Part shown: positions 16,079-25,378 of the stretch, in pieces
Numbering within the stretch: the first letter of the stretch is position 1
Layout of the letters: each line of letters starts with the position of its first letter
From: Hydrococcus rivularis NIES-593
GTDB taxonomy: Bacteria > Cyanobacteriota > Cyanobacteriia > Cyanobacteriales > Microcystaceae
Direction of reading: 5' to 3'
DNA: 64,000 nt
Assembly (NCBI RefSeq): GCF_001904635.1
Contig: NZ_MRCB01000001.1
Span: forward strand, 248,001 to 312,000
The notes under the pieces: model-generated
Seen by the model: only the letters and a program-made list of their open reading frames with translations
Told to the model about the DNA's origin: nothing
Database searches by the model: none
Program-made: the position numbers and the translations under genes

Positions 16079-16702
16079 TTAAAAATTATTAATTTCTAAC
16101 AATCCAGGTGGGGGCGCAATCTCGATGAGCCCTTTCTCAAGGTCTACTACGGGCACGATCTCTTTGACAAAGGGAATCAGCACTGTTAGCGATCGCGGTT
16201 TTTGGTGCTTGATTTTGTGCTTTTTCTTACTCTCAGTTGGTTCTAATTCCGAAGTTTCTTCGATATTCTCATTAACGGGCTGCCGTTCTAGCTTGACTTC
16301 TAATAAGTCATTGCCCGCCCAAAAAATATCGCTGACGATCCCTAACTTTTCTCCAGTAAGCTGGTTATAAACCTCTAGATCGATTAAATCTGAGACGTGA
16401 TATTCATCTTCTGCTAGTTGGGGGCGATCGCAACTGCGAACGAGTAACTTATAGCCTCGCAATTCCTCTGCGCTATTTCTGTCTTCGACTCCCGCCAATT
16501 GAATGACATATAAATTCTTTCCCGGAATGTAGCGCCCTCCTAACAGTTCTACTTCTGTCATGCGATCGCCCGATGGCGCTTGCAACCAACGCCGTCCTGG
16601 TTCCTCAAATCGTTCGGGAAAGTCTGAATTGGGAGCAACTCTTAACTCGCCTTTCAACCCTTGGGGCGTAACAATAGTGCCAATTTCGAGCCAATCATTC
16701 AT
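16079..16702 (-). CDS. rimM: Ribosome maturation factor RimM
   Basis: RimM assists maturation of the 30S head around ribosomal protein S19. The N-terminal barrel is clear ([26 protein letters not shown], residues 6-31), followed by [34 protein letters not shown] and the C-terminal PRC-barrel ([61 protein letters not shown]). An acidic-to-basic insertion (about 145-172, [23 protein letters not shown]) inside the PRC domain lengthens it to 207 aa, compared with about 175 in many bacteria; such insertions occur in cyanobacterial proteins. The ATG start at 16702 gives the standard N-terminus. Transcribed alone, convergent with the oxoamine synthase gene. Confidence 0.95.
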   Translation of the reverse strand: MNDWLEIGTIVTPQGLKGELRVAPNSDFPERFEEPGRRWLQAPSGDRMTEVELLGGRYIPGKNLYVIQLAGVEDRNSAEELRGYKLLVRSCDRPQLAEDEYHVSDLIDLEVYNQLTGEKLGIVSDIFWAGNDLLEVKLERQPVNENIEETSELEPTESKKKHKIKHQKPRSLTVLIPFVKEIVPVVDLEKGLIEIAPPPGLLEINNF

Positions 16703-16727
16703 GGAAGTCGCAAGTCAAAAATCAGAA

Positions 16728-16780
16728 GTAGGGGCGGTTCGATCTAGAAACTCTAGGTACTTATCAAAACCCGCCCGTAC
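16728..16780. repeat. GTAGGGGCGG...CCCGCCCGTAC inverted repeat
   Basis: A 53-bp spacer element with near-complementary ends: GTAGGGGCGGTT, and AACCCGCCCGTAC. It is the compact form of the split repeat at 5603-5817 and lies 25 bases upstream of the rimM start. Confidence 0.6.
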
Positions 16781-16866
16781 ACAAGTCAGAAGTCAGAAAT
16801 AGAGTTTCATATATTATTCTAGTAGTAAACCGCTCTTATCAAATTACTTAATTACTATATTTGTTT

Positions 16867-17004
16867 AGAGTTATTTCATTGTGACTTTAGTTGAACCAGA
16901 AACAATTTCTTGTCCCCCCAATATTCAGTCCGTTTAAACGGACTTTAGCATCTAAGACAGAGAATTTATTCTCTGTCTATTATCTACCAGAATAAAATAG
17001 CCCT
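16867..17004. mobile_element. 138-bp MITE-like element with inverted ends (copy B)
   Basis: The ends AGAGTTATTTCATTGT (16867-16882) and AGAATAAAATAGCCCT (16989-17004) match those of the 5670-5799 element. Flanks ATATTTGTTT and ATATTTTTTA form an 8-of-10 direct repeat. Inside is a perfect 18-nt palindrome AGTCCGTTTAAACGGACT (16927-16944), then a hairpin with 10-bp arms (AGACAGAGAA, TTCTCTGTCT; 16955-16978). No ORF. Confidence 0.7.
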
Positions 17005-17032
17005 ATATTTTTTAATTAATTAGATAGTAAAT

Positions 17033-17863
17033 ATGGAAATTGTAAATATGAAAATTTGGCAAGCCGATTTTTATAAGCATAATCTCAAAGATGAAAAAGG
17101 AAAACCTATATGGGAATTATTAATTTGCGATTCACAAGGTCATCTAATTCATGAAGCTAAATGTCCGCAATCTCAAGCCAATTCTGATTGGTTAATTTCT
17201 CAATTACAACAGGTAAATCGAGGGAATTTACCCGATCGCATTCAAGTTTTTCGTCCTCAGTCTGTTAGTTTATTATCGATCGCAGCGGAAAAACTAGGCG
17301 TTAAAGTTGAAGCAACTCGGCGGACTGGGGCGCTAAAAGCTGAATTACGAAAACGAGTTATTGACGAAAATTATGACCCTGTTAAACTGGAAAAGCCACC
17401 CCCACAAGCATTACCAGAAAATCTTTGGGGAGAAAGTTGGCGTTTTGCAACTTTTCGGGCAGGCGATCTCGTCGATTATTTTAGCGATCGCTCACTTCCA
17501 ATATTAGATATGCCAAAATCTCTTCTACCAATTAATTTAGGAATTGCTTCTACTGTATCTGTGCCTGGTGTCATTATTTATGGCGGAAGAAAATCAATAT
17601 ATTTAGCCAGATGGTTGCAAGAAGCTAAACCAATTGCCTTAAATTATATTCCAACAGAAATTGGCAAGTCAGGAGGATTAGTTTTAGAATCGGGATTGGT
17701 CGATCGCTGGATTTTAGCTACTTTTGAAGATGAAGAAATCGCCAAGGCAGCCCAAAATTACGAACAGCGCAAGCAAGCTAGTCTAGGATTGCATTTTTTT
17801 CTGGTTCAACCCGACGATTCGGGAATGACTTATACTGGTTTTTGGTTGTTAAAAGATGAGTAA
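17033..17863 (+). CDS. Tab2/Atab2-family RNA-binding protein
   Basis: This family (DUF1092) includes Tab2 of Chlamydomonas and ATAB2 of Arabidopsis, which activate translation of photosystem I psaB mRNA. Cyanobacterial members are thought to act in photosystem assembly. Diagnostic segments are IWQADFYKHNLKDEKGKPIWELLICD (8-33), FRPQSVSLLSIAAEKLGVKVEATRRTGALKAEL, NLWGESWRFATFRAGDLVDYF, and the C-terminal LESGLVDRWILATFEDEEIAKAAQNYEQRKQASLGLHFFLVQPDDSGMTYTGFWLL. The length of 276 aa is normal. The first ATG is at 17033, but a second at 17048 (MKIWQADF) lies where relatives start. It is followed closely by two same-strand genes. Confidence 0.9.
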   Translation: MEIVNMKIWQADFYKHNLKDEKGKPIWELLICDSQGHLIHEAKCPQSQANSDWLISQLQQVNRGNLPDRIQVFRPQSVSLLSIAAEKLGVKVEATRRTGALKAELRKRVIDENYDPVKLEKPPPQALPENLWGESWRFATFRAGDLVDYFSDRSLPILDMPKSLLPINLGIASTVSVPGVIIYGGRKSIYLARWLQEAKPIALNYIPTEIGKSGGLVLESGLVDRWILATFEDEEIAKAAQNYEQRKQASLGLHFFLVQPDDSGMTYTGFWLLKDE

Positions 17864-17892
17864 TTTGATTTTGAATTGATGAGGCAGGGAAT

Positions 17893-18549
17893 ATGTTCAA
17901 GAAATTATTAATTATCTTTTTATTAGCAATCGTAGGAGGTTTTGCGGCTGGTTTTTATTACTGGCGACAGTTTGCCGCGGTGCCATACTGGTATAAAAAT
18001 CAAAGCACGAATATAAAGAATGAGCGCCTAGAAATAACTAACCAAATTCAGCGATCGTCTGATTCTGGTAACAATCTTACCCTACAACTCAATCGCGAAG
18101 ATCTTAACCAATTGTTAGCCAAAAAGATTTCTGAAAATAGTCAATCTAGTCAGCTACTTCAATCGGCAAAATCAATCAAAGCCAATCTGGACAATGATAC
18201 TTTAGAAATTGGAGGAGTTTTTAATCCTTCGGAAATCTCGGAAGATAGCTTAGACGAAACGCAAAAAGCCATCTTGGACAAGACAATTCAAACTTTTCCT
18301 CAGCTTAAAGATCTCGATATATACGTGGGAATAGTCGGTCAACCCAAATTTGAAAACGGTCGTTTAACTTTAGATAAAGACAGCAAGCTAAAAGTTGGTA
18401 AGTTAACGTTTTCTATTGATGAAATTGCCCCAAAATTTGGATTATCTCCAGATAAACTAGATCGATATCTAGAACAAGAACTGGCTAAATTAAATATCCA
18501 AGGCATTCAGATTGAAAATGATAAAATGATGATTAAAATGAGTCAATAA
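17893..18549 (+). CDS. Membrane-anchored hypothetical protein, 218 aa
   Basis: One N-terminal membrane helix (about 3-24, KKLLIIFLLAIVGGFAAGFYYW) is followed by an extracytoplasmic-looking domain of about 190 residues, with strands and a repeated L-N-R pattern (NLTLQLNREDLNQLLAKKI). This recalls lipid-binding or YpmS-like (DUF2140) proteins, in which such a LxxxELNxLL strand-helix is typical. A later segment, LKDLDIYVGIVGQPKFENGRLTLDKDSKLKVGKLTFS, also has the alternating pattern of a beta sheet. The ATG has a purine-rich GAGGCAGGGA sequence 4-13 bases upstream. It lies 29 bases after the Tab2-like gene and 18 bases before the phosphorylase gene, so the three are probably co-transcribed. The function is not known. 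Confidence 0.7.
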   Translation: MFKKLLIIFLLAIVGGFAAGFYYWRQFAAVPYWYKNQSTNIKNERLEITNQIQRSSDSGNNLTLQLNREDLNQLLAKKISENSQSSQLLQSAKSIKANLDNDTLEIGGVFNPSEISEDSLDETQKAILDKTIQTFPQLKDLDIYVGIVGQPKFENGRLTLDKDSKLKVGKLTFSIDEIAPKFGLSPDKLDRYLEQELAKLNIQGIQIENDKMMIKMSQ

Positions 18550-18567
18550 TAATTAAGATCGATAAAT

Positions 18568-19494
18568 ATGCTTGAACGAGAGCAAAAAGAACGAAAAGCA
18601 ATCGTTCTCAAACCCGGTACCTTATGGAAAAGGGCGATCGAACAAACCGAATATGCCATGCACTGTGGTGCCCTGCAAACGATTCCGACAGAGTACGAAT
18701 TTATAGAACAAAATGGCATTAATTTTCTCGTTCGGATTTCGTCTAACTTAGCACGAAAAGACGAAGCGAAAAAGCAACAAGAACAAGAATCCGCGACTTC
18801 TGGAAAAGAAGTTAATCCCTTCCTTCCCTATGAGAAAGATTTATTTGTCGCCGATATTTCCGATACCCATCTTTGTATATTAAATAAATACAATGTTGTC
18901 CCCCATCACTTGCTCATTATTACCCGCGACTTTGAAGATCAAGATTGTTGGTTAAATTTACAAGATTTTGAGGCATTATGGACATGTTTGGCAGAAATTA
19001 ATGGGTTAGCGTTCTACAATGGTGGCAAGACAGCCGGATCGAGTCAGCGACACAAACATTTACAATTAGTTCCTTTTCCTTTTGTCCCCGGTATAAATTC
19101 AATTCCTATCGAACCTGCCCTCTCGTGTGTTAAATTTCAAGGTTCTCTGGGAAAAATTCCCGCGTTTCCCTTCCTTCATGCTTTTGCCAAATTGGATCCG
19201 GCTTGGGTAAATTCCCCTCTAGATGCTGCTAAAGTGACCTTAGAATGGTATCGCACCCTTCTAGAAGCAGTAGGATTACCCTTCGAGGGCGACAGACAAA
19301 CTGGGGCTTATAATCTTTTAGCAACGCGAGAATGGATGCTCGTCGTACCGCGATCGCAAGAAAGTTTTGAGTCAATTTCCGTCAACTCTCTCGGGTTTGC
19401 TGGTACAATGTTCGTCCGCAACCACCAACAACTGGAACTTCTTAAAAACTATACTCCGATGACGATTTTAAAAAACGTCACTTACGCGAGTTAA
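18568..19494 (+). CDS. ATP adenylyltransferase (Ap4A phosphorylase type)
   Basis: An enzyme of the HIT superfamily, GalT-like branch, that phosphorolyses diadenosine tetraphosphate to ATP and ADP, clearing an alarmone. The active-site signature is GGKTAGSSQRHKHLQLVPFPF near 151-171, in which HKHLQ carries the catalytic and flanking histidines. Earlier marks are NPFLPYEKDLFVADISDTHLCILNKYNVVPHHLLIITRDFEDQ, and in the C-terminal half YNLLATREWMLVVPRSQE with GTMFVRN. The length of 308 aa is typical. The N-terminal LKPGTLWKRAIEQTEYAMHCGALQTIPTE is also standard for the cyanobacterial and yeast enzymes. It is third in an apparent three-gene run. Confidence 0.92.
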   Translation: MLEREQKERKAIVLKPGTLWKRAIEQTEYAMHCGALQTIPTEYEFIEQNGINFLVRISSNLARKDEAKKQQEQESATSGKEVNPFLPYEKDLFVADISDTHLCILNKYNVVPHHLLIITRDFEDQDCWLNLQDFEALWTCLAEINGLAFYNGGKTAGSSQRHKHLQLVPFPFVPGINSIPIEPALSCVKFQGSLGKIPAFPFLHAFAKLDPAWVNSPLDAAKVTLEWYRTLLEAVGLPFEGDRQTGAYNLLATREWMLVVPRSQESFESISVNSLGFAGTMFVRNHQQLELLKNYTPMTILKNVTYAS

Positions 19495-19603
19495 CCGATA
19501 AGATCGCTAAAATAATAAGACAGGAACGCTACTAATAACGTTCCTGACGTTCTAGCCATTGTTGGAGGGTCAACCCTCCAACCTACCAAAAGTAAAAAGT
19601 AGA

Positions 19604-20309
<706 letters not shown>

Positions 20310-21311
20310 ATGAAGAACTCCGCCGCCTTCACAATGTCGCATCCCATAAAAGTAGGCATTGTTGGCACCGGATATGCCGCGTCTAAAAGAGCAGAAGCAT
20401 TCCAAGCAGACGATCGCGCTCAAGTCATAGTCGTCGCAGGCAATACGCCTGAAAAAACCGAAGCGTTTTGTCAAGCTTATTCAGTCGCGCCAATTGATTC
20501 CTGGCAGCAACTCGTCAGTCATCCCGATGTCGATGTCGTCGTTATTAGCAATATTAATCGCGATCGCGCATCGATTGCCCGCGCGGCACTGCTGGCAGGA
20601 AAGCACGTCGTCACCGAATATCCCCTCGCTCTCAGCTATCGCGAAGCCGAAGAAATCCTTGCTCTATCGCAACAACAAAACAAACTCCTACACATCGAAC
20701 ATATCGAATTGTTAGGCGGTTTGCACCAAGCAATGCGTCAATCCCTGCCAGAAATTGGCGATGTCTTTTATGCCCGCTACGCCACCATTACCCCCCAACG
20801 CCCCGTACCCCGTCGCTGGACGTTTCATTATCAAATGTTCGGGTTTCCTCTGACAGCTGCCCTTTCTCGCATTCATCGCCTGACAGACTTATTCGGAACG
20901 GTTGCTTCCGTTACCTGTCAGTCGCGCTTTTGGGACGCGCCAGAATCGGGCTACTATACGGCTTGTCTGTGTAATGCTCAACTGCGCTTTACCAATGGTT
21001 TAATCGCAGATGTCATCTATGGCAAAGGCGATGCATTCTGGGATAGCGATCGCACCTTTGAATTAAGAGGCGATCGCGGAACGTTAATTTTTGAAGGAGA
21101 AACGGGCAATCTGATCCGAGGAGAAGAAAAGACAGCCATTGAAGTCGTCAGTCGTAAAGGGTTATTCGTTAAGGATACGCAAATGGTTTTAAACTATTTA
21201 ACACGAGGAACGCCCCTATACATCAATCCAGAAGCGAGTTTATATGCCCTGAAAGTGGCTGAGGCTGCCGAGCGATCGGCAATAACAGGAAAAACGATAG
21301 AATTGTCATAG
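20310..21311 (+). CDS. bvdR: Biliverdin reductase (Gfo/Idh/MocA fold)
   Basis: BvdR reduces biliverdin IX-alpha to bilirubin with NADPH, and is linked in cyanobacteria to phycobiliprotein synthesis. The Rossmann domain opens with IKVGIVGTGYAASKRAEAFQAD. The BvdR-specific stretch HIEHIELLGGLHQAMRQSL, then EIGDVFYARYATITPQRPVPRRWTFHYQMFGFPLTAALSRIHRLTDLFGTV, closely parallels Synechocystis BvdR as I remember it. Later come LRGDRGTLIFEGETGNLI and DTQMVLNYLTRGTPLYI. Several start codons exist (TTG 20295, ATG 20298, 20310, 20334); I use 20310 because it gives the expected N-terminal length, but no strong ribosome binding site decides it. It lies divergent from petF, whose product feeds the other bilin-reduction branch. 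Confidence 0.9.
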   Translation: MKNSAAFTMSHPIKVGIVGTGYAASKRAEAFQADDRAQVIVVAGNTPEKTEAFCQAYSVAPIDSWQQLVSHPDVDVVVISNINRDRASIARAALLAGKHVVTEYPLALSYREAEEILALSQQQNKLLHIEHIELLGGLHQAMRQSLPEIGDVFYARYATITPQRPVPRRWTFHYQMFGFPLTAALSRIHRLTDLFGTVASVTCQSRFWDAPESGYYTACLCNAQLRFTNGLIADVIYGKGDAFWDSDRTFELRGDRGTLIFEGETGNLIRGEEKTAIEVVSRKGLFVKDTQMVLNYLTRGTPLYINPEASLYALKVAEAAERSAITGKTIELS

Positions 21312-21904
21312 AAGGAGCCAATGATAAACAACGACAAAATAAACATTGTTAAAATTTCTGGATCGAAAACGATCTCTTGTCATTTGCGCATCTTTCAAGT
21401 TATAGTCAGGTTAAAATTGTCTAATACTTAGCCGCAGACAATTGGCGGTTTTAAGAAAAACAAAACGCAGCCACGCTCGCGACGAGCTAGCTGTCTGAAA
21501 CTGAACAAAAGCTACCCGAATGTTCAGTCATTGCGATCTAAACAATTTAGAGCCAGGCGATCGCAACCTTGCTTCTAAAGCAGTTTACTCAGCTAAGAAA
21601 CAGCATTAGATGCCAAAGAGAATTTACTCATAGAATTCTTTGACAAATTAAACGCAAGCCTATGTTATCCCCAATGGGAAAGATATGCCAAAGGGAAAAA
21701 AAGCAAGAACTTCAGCCCAATTGTTCCAGTTAAACAGTCGGGATTAGTAAAAATAGCCGAGATGAGAAAAGTTTGTATTCTTCTCATCTCTAGCACGAGT
21801 CCAGATTTTTTACCCAGACAGTTTTTGTCCCTAAATCAACATCGAGACGCAAACCTTATCTATCTAAGGTTTTGCAATCTGATAGAGAAGTTTGAGGAAA
21901 TTGA
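21312..21904 (+). promoter_or_regulatory. Long leader/spacer upstream of rne
   Basis: A 593-base gap precedes rne, with no supported gene. A long 5' untranslated region is expected, because RNase E controls its own mRNA through the leader in E. coli and a similar role has been reported in cyanobacteria. I see A/T-rich stretches, HIP1 cores and a TTGAGGAAATTG ribosome binding region just before the rne ATG, but no hairpin I can call with confidence. An ORF at 21762-21980 in this region is a shadow. Confidence 0.4.
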
Positions 21905-23806
21905 ATGCCAAAACAAATTATTATTGCAGAGCAGCATCATATCGCTGCCGTTTTTTGGGAAGATCGAGTTCAAGAGTTAGTCGTAGCAACTGGCAATCAG
22001 CAGGTTGGCGACATTTATTTGGGAATTGTTGAAAACGTCATCCCTGGAATCGATGCGGCGTTTGTCAACATTGGCGATGCCGAACGAAACGGGTTCATTC
22101 ACGTTACCGATTTAGGACCCCTGCGTCTGAAAAAAACGGCGGGCGCGATTACCGAACTCTTGACGCCACAACAAAAAGTATTGGTGCAAGTCATGAAAGA
22201 GCCGACGGGTAATAAAGGTCCTCGGTTGACTGGCAACATTACCCTACCCGGTCGTTATCTCGTTCTTATGCCCTACGGCAAAGGCGTGAATTTATCGAGG
22301 CGCATCAAAGATGAAAACGAACGCAGCCGCTTAAGAGCCTTAGCAATTCTGATCAAACCTGCGGGCATGGGATTGCTCGTGCGCACCGAAGCCGAAGGCA
22401 AAGCAGAGGAAGCCATCATGGAAGACCTGGAGTCTCTGCAAAGGCAATGGGAATCGATCCAGCATCAGGCAACGTCCACCCGCGCCCCAGCCCTGCTAAG
22501 CCGAGACGACGACTTCATCCAGCGAGTCCTGCGGGATATGTATTCTGCCGATGTCAATCGTATTGTCGTAGATTCCAGTGCAGGCGTAAAGCGAGTCAAA
22601 CAGCAGTTAATGAACTGGAGCGGGGGACGACCGCCAGAAGGGGTTTTGATCGACCATCACCGCGAACCCCAGCCGATTTTGGACTATTTTCGGGTCAATG
22701 CAGCAATTCGCGAAGCCTTAAAACCCAGGGTGGATCTGCCTTCTGGCGGCTATATCATCATCGAGCCAACCGAAGCGCTAACCGTAATCGATGTCAACTC
22801 CGGTTCCTTTACTCGTTCTGCCACCGCCAGGGAAACGGTTCTCTGGACGAATAGCGAAGCCGCAACGGAGATTGCCCGCCAGTTGCGCCTGCGAAATATC
22901 GGCGGCGTGATCGTGGTTGACTTCATCGATATGGACTCGCCGCGCGACCAGCTCAAACTGCTAGAACATTTCAATAAAGCGCTCAAAACCGATAAAGCCA
23001 GACCGCAAATCGCTCAATTATCCGAACTGGGTTTAGTCGAGTTGACTCGAAAACGCCAAGGAAAAAATATTTATGAGTTATTCGGTCAAACTTGTCCGAC
23101 TTGTGGCGGATTGGGACATTTGGTTCGCCTACCAGGAGAAGGAGAACCAATCGCCTTGGAAACGCCCGCGATCGCACCGCTACCTTCCGTTACGCGATCG
23201 GCAGACAGGCAAATCGAAGAACCGGAACCTTTCTTCGAGTCGCCTTTCGAGTACGCTAATGGCGAAATCGGCCAACAACTCGACCTGTTATACCATCCCA
23301 GCTACCAAGAACAAGGTCTTGCTGCTACTAACAATCGCCGTCGCCGTCGCCGTCGCTCGACCGATGGAATCGAAAAAGAGGGAGGAACTGGAAGATCTGC
23401 CCCTATTGCGGCGACTAAAGAGTTAGTTCTTGATGTCGATGCGCCAGAAGTTGAAGAGCGAAAGGAACGTCCGCAAAAATCCCCGCGACGCGAAGAAGTC
23501 CCTGTAGAAAAAGTATCTGTCGAAATGACTCCTATGGAGCAAAACGTATATGCATTAATGGGAATTTCTCCGCTAGTACGCCTCAATCGAGAGTTCAAAG
23601 ATCCCAAGTCAGTTATCGTCTCTGTCAAATCGCCTGGAGAATCCGACACGCTGCCATCAGAAACAATTGCTACTCCAGCACCAGTAGCAGAAACTGTAGC
23701 AGTTTCCGAAATCGAGACGAGCTTGCCAGTAGAGAATGGAGATGGGGAGGAAGAGCGCCCATTAATCCGTCGTCGTCGTCGCCGTTCCTCTGCTAAAGAG
23801 GCATAG
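21905..23806 (+). CDS. rne: Ribonuclease E/G
   Basis: The main endoribonuclease for mRNA decay and rRNA processing. An S1 domain (about 35-120, VGDIYLGIVENVIPGIDAAFVNIG) is followed by the 5' sensor and the DNase I-like catalytic core with Asp296 (DVNSG) and Asp339 (VDFIDMDS). The zinc link CPTCGG (397-402) joins the dimer halves. The C-terminal 220 residues are shorter than in E. coli and mostly disordered. They include an Arg run (about 476-482) and an Arg-rich terminal RRRRRRSSAKEA (622-633), the kind of nonapeptide that binds polynucleotide phosphorylase in cyanobacteria. GAGGAAATTG precedes the ATG. It is followed by a strong terminator, then rnhB. Confidence 0.96.
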   Translation: MPKQIIIAEQHHIAAVFWEDRVQELVVATGNQQVGDIYLGIVENVIPGIDAAFVNIGDAERNGFIHVTDLGPLRLKKTAGAITELLTPQQKVLVQVMKEPTGNKGPRLTGNITLPGRYLVLMPYGKGVNLSRRIKDENERSRLRALAILIKPAGMGLLVRTEAEGKAEEAIMEDLESLQRQWESIQHQATSTRAPALLSRDDDFIQRVLRDMYSADVNRIVVDSSAGVKRVKQQLMNWSGGRPPEGVLIDHHREPQPILDYFRVNAAIREALKPRVDLPSGGYIIIEPTEALTVIDVNSGSFTRSATARETVLWTNSEAATEIARQLRLRNIGGVIVVDFIDMDSPRDQLKLLEHFNKALKTDKARPQIAQLSELGLVELTRKRQGKNIYELFGQTCPTCGGLGHLVRLPGEGEPIALETPAIAPLPSVTRSADRQIEEPEPFFESPFEYANGEIGQQLDLLYHPSYQEQGLAATNNRRRRRRRSTDGIEKEGGTGRSAPIAATKELVLDVDAPEVEERKERPQKSPRREEVPVEKVSVEMTPMEQNVYALMGISPLVRLNREFKDPKSVIVSVKSPGESDTLPSETIATPAPVAETVAVSEIETSLPVENGDGEEERPLIRRRRRRSSAKEA

Positions 23807-23839
23807 GTCTAACAGGATCGAAGTTATATACTTGAGTTT

Positions 23840-23868
23840 ATCCCCTGTTAAATCAGGGGATTTTTTAT
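23840..23868 (+). terminator. Rho-independent terminator between rne and rnhB
   Basis: An 8-bp perfect stem, ATCCCCTG (23840-23847) with CAGGGGAT (23854-23861), closes a TTAAAT loop and is followed by TTTTTATT. It ends about 34 bases before the rnhB ATG, so rnhB needs read-through or its own promoter. Confidence 0.9.
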
Positions 23869-23901
23869 TGGCGATCGCTTCGTTGATGACAAGAAAAAAC
23901 T

Positions 23902-24519
23902 ATGGACTTTGATGCTTCTTGGCTCTATACATTCTCTAGTTCGGAGACGCTAGTAGCGGGCGTGGATGAAGTGGGGCGAGGATGTTTGTTTGGTCCCGTC
24001 GTAGCTGCCGCAGTCGTCGTTCCCCTCTCGGCGATTTCACGATTGATAGAAATCGGCGTAAAAGATAGCAAGCAACTCTCCGCCAAGCGAAGATTAGAAT
24101 TATCGCAACAGATAAAAGAATTCGTATCAGCTTATCAAGTCGGTTATGCAAGCGTTCGGGAAATAGAGCGCTTAAATATTCTACATGCATCTTTACTAGC
24201 GATGAAGCGATCGGTCGATCGATTGAAGGTACAACCTGCAATCTGCTTGGTAGATGGAAAACAGGCGATTCCTAATCTAACAATCGTGCAAAAAAATATC
24301 ATTAAAGGCGACGAGCGATCGCCCGTTATTGCTGCCGCCAGCATCGTTGCTAAAGTTTGGCGAGATGAATTAATCGTCCGCCTCGCCCGAAAATATCCAG
24401 AGTACGATTTAGCATCCAATAAAGGTTACGGCACTGCAAAACATCTGCTAGCATTGCAACAATACGGTGCTTCTCGCCAGCATCGAATGTCTTTTGCCTC
24501 TTGTCAAGTAAGTTTCTGA
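23902..24519 (+). CDS. rnhB: Ribonuclease HII
   Basis: RNase HII cuts RNA in RNA-DNA hybrids, including single ribonucleotides in DNA. The catalytic acidic residues are visible: VAGVDEVGRGCLFGPVVAAAVV (Asp22, Glu23), KDSKQLSAKRR, ICLVDGK, and AAASIVAKVWRDELI, followed by the PEYDLASNKGYGTAKHLLALQQYGAS motif that marks HII enzymes. The length of 205 aa is normal. It lies 95 bases after rne, with the terminator between. The pairing rne-rnhB is seen in other cyanobacteria, and in Synechocystis the two are reported to form an operon. Confidence 0.95.
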   Translation: MDFDASWLYTFSSSETLVAGVDEVGRGCLFGPVVAAAVVVPLSAISRLIEIGVKDSKQLSAKRRLELSQQIKEFVSAYQVGYASVREIERLNILHASLLAMKRSVDRLKVQPAICLVDGKQAIPNLTIVQKNIIKGDERSPVIAAASIVAKVWRDELIVRLARKYPEYDLASNKGYGTAKHLLALQQYGASRQHRMSFASCQVSF

Positions 24520-24542
24520 CAAAACCTTGAAGATATTAACAA

Positions 24543-25139
24543 CTAGGTAATTGGATTGTCTGCCGCTGGCAATGCCGAAGAATAAGTCGCATTTTGGGGT
24601 TCGGCATAAGCATTAGCCCACTGGTAGTAATCTTTTAGCAACTGACTTAGCAATCGTTGCTTAATTCGCACTAAAACGCTTTTAAGCAGTCCGTTTCCTG
24701 CGACTTCTAATAATGGTTTAGGAGTCAACCACAAAGGAGGTGGCAGATCGACAACTTTAACTTCTAAATCCGCTTTGCCCTTCAGGTAAGTCTGTCCCTC
24801 GTATTGATGAGGAGATAACTTTCCCTTAACATTGAGAGAGAAGCGATCGTTAATGTAGTCAATTCCTCGGATTTCGCAGTCTTCGGAATTTAAATAAACT
24901 ATCCCGCTAGCTCCCGCCCAAACGCTAAGAATAACGGTCGGTTGAAAATGGTAAATATCCATAAAATTCAAGGGACGCATTTTCAGGCGAAAACGCGACT
25001 CCGATAGCTGTTCCATTAGTTTCGGATCGGCGATCGCAGTTACTAATCGTTGCGGTTGGCGCAAATAATGTTGAATGGGAACTGTTTGTTCTTCGACAAC
25101 AATTTCTAGCGATTCTGAGGCAGTAAAGCGTATATCCAT
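24543..25139 (-). CDS. DUF1997 family protein
   Basis: A conserved family of cyanobacteria and plant plastids with no established biochemical role. Recognisable pieces are IRFTASESLEIVVEEQTVPIQHYLRQPQRLVTAIADPKLMEQL, FRLKMRPLNFMDIYHFQPTVILSVW, and GKADLEVKVVDLPPPLWLTPKPLLEVAGNGLLKSVLVRIKQRLLSQLLKDY. The fold looks like a beta-rich START-like domain with a C-terminal helix, predicted to bind a ligand or membrane. I use the ATG at 25139; a TTG at 25148 is less likely. It is convergent with rnhB, separated by 23 bases, and divergent from pheA. 198 aa. Confidence 0.85.
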   Translation of the reverse strand: MDIRFTASESLEIVVEEQTVPIQHYLRQPQRLVTAIADPKLMEQLSESRFRLKMRPLNFMDIYHFQPTVILSVWAGASGIVYLNSEDCEIRGIDYINDRFSLNVKGKLSPHQYEGQTYLKGKADLEVKVVDLPPPLWLTPKPLLEVAGNGLLKSVLVRIKQRLLSQLLKDYYQWANAYAEPQNATYSSALPAADNPIT

Positions 25140-25378
25140 ACCAGACAAAATTCAGATTCGTCGCTTTTCTTAATCTTACTTTACACTTCTTAAAAAACTA
25201 AGTAGGGTAATTACGCCATATTACTGCTTTATGGCTCCTTAAAGCAATTTTTAACGATTATTTGCCAAATTTATAAGAATAATGAAAAAAGTTAGATTAT
25301 AGTTGACAAAAGCTTCATTTAGCTCTCCGATAAAACTTTTTTCGAGATAAAAAGATAGTATGAGTAAGGTTGTAGATT

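Noticed and set aside
21762-21980. 72-aa ORF upstream of and overlapping rne
   Set aside because: Overlaps the rne start in another frame, with no ribosome binding site or family likeness.
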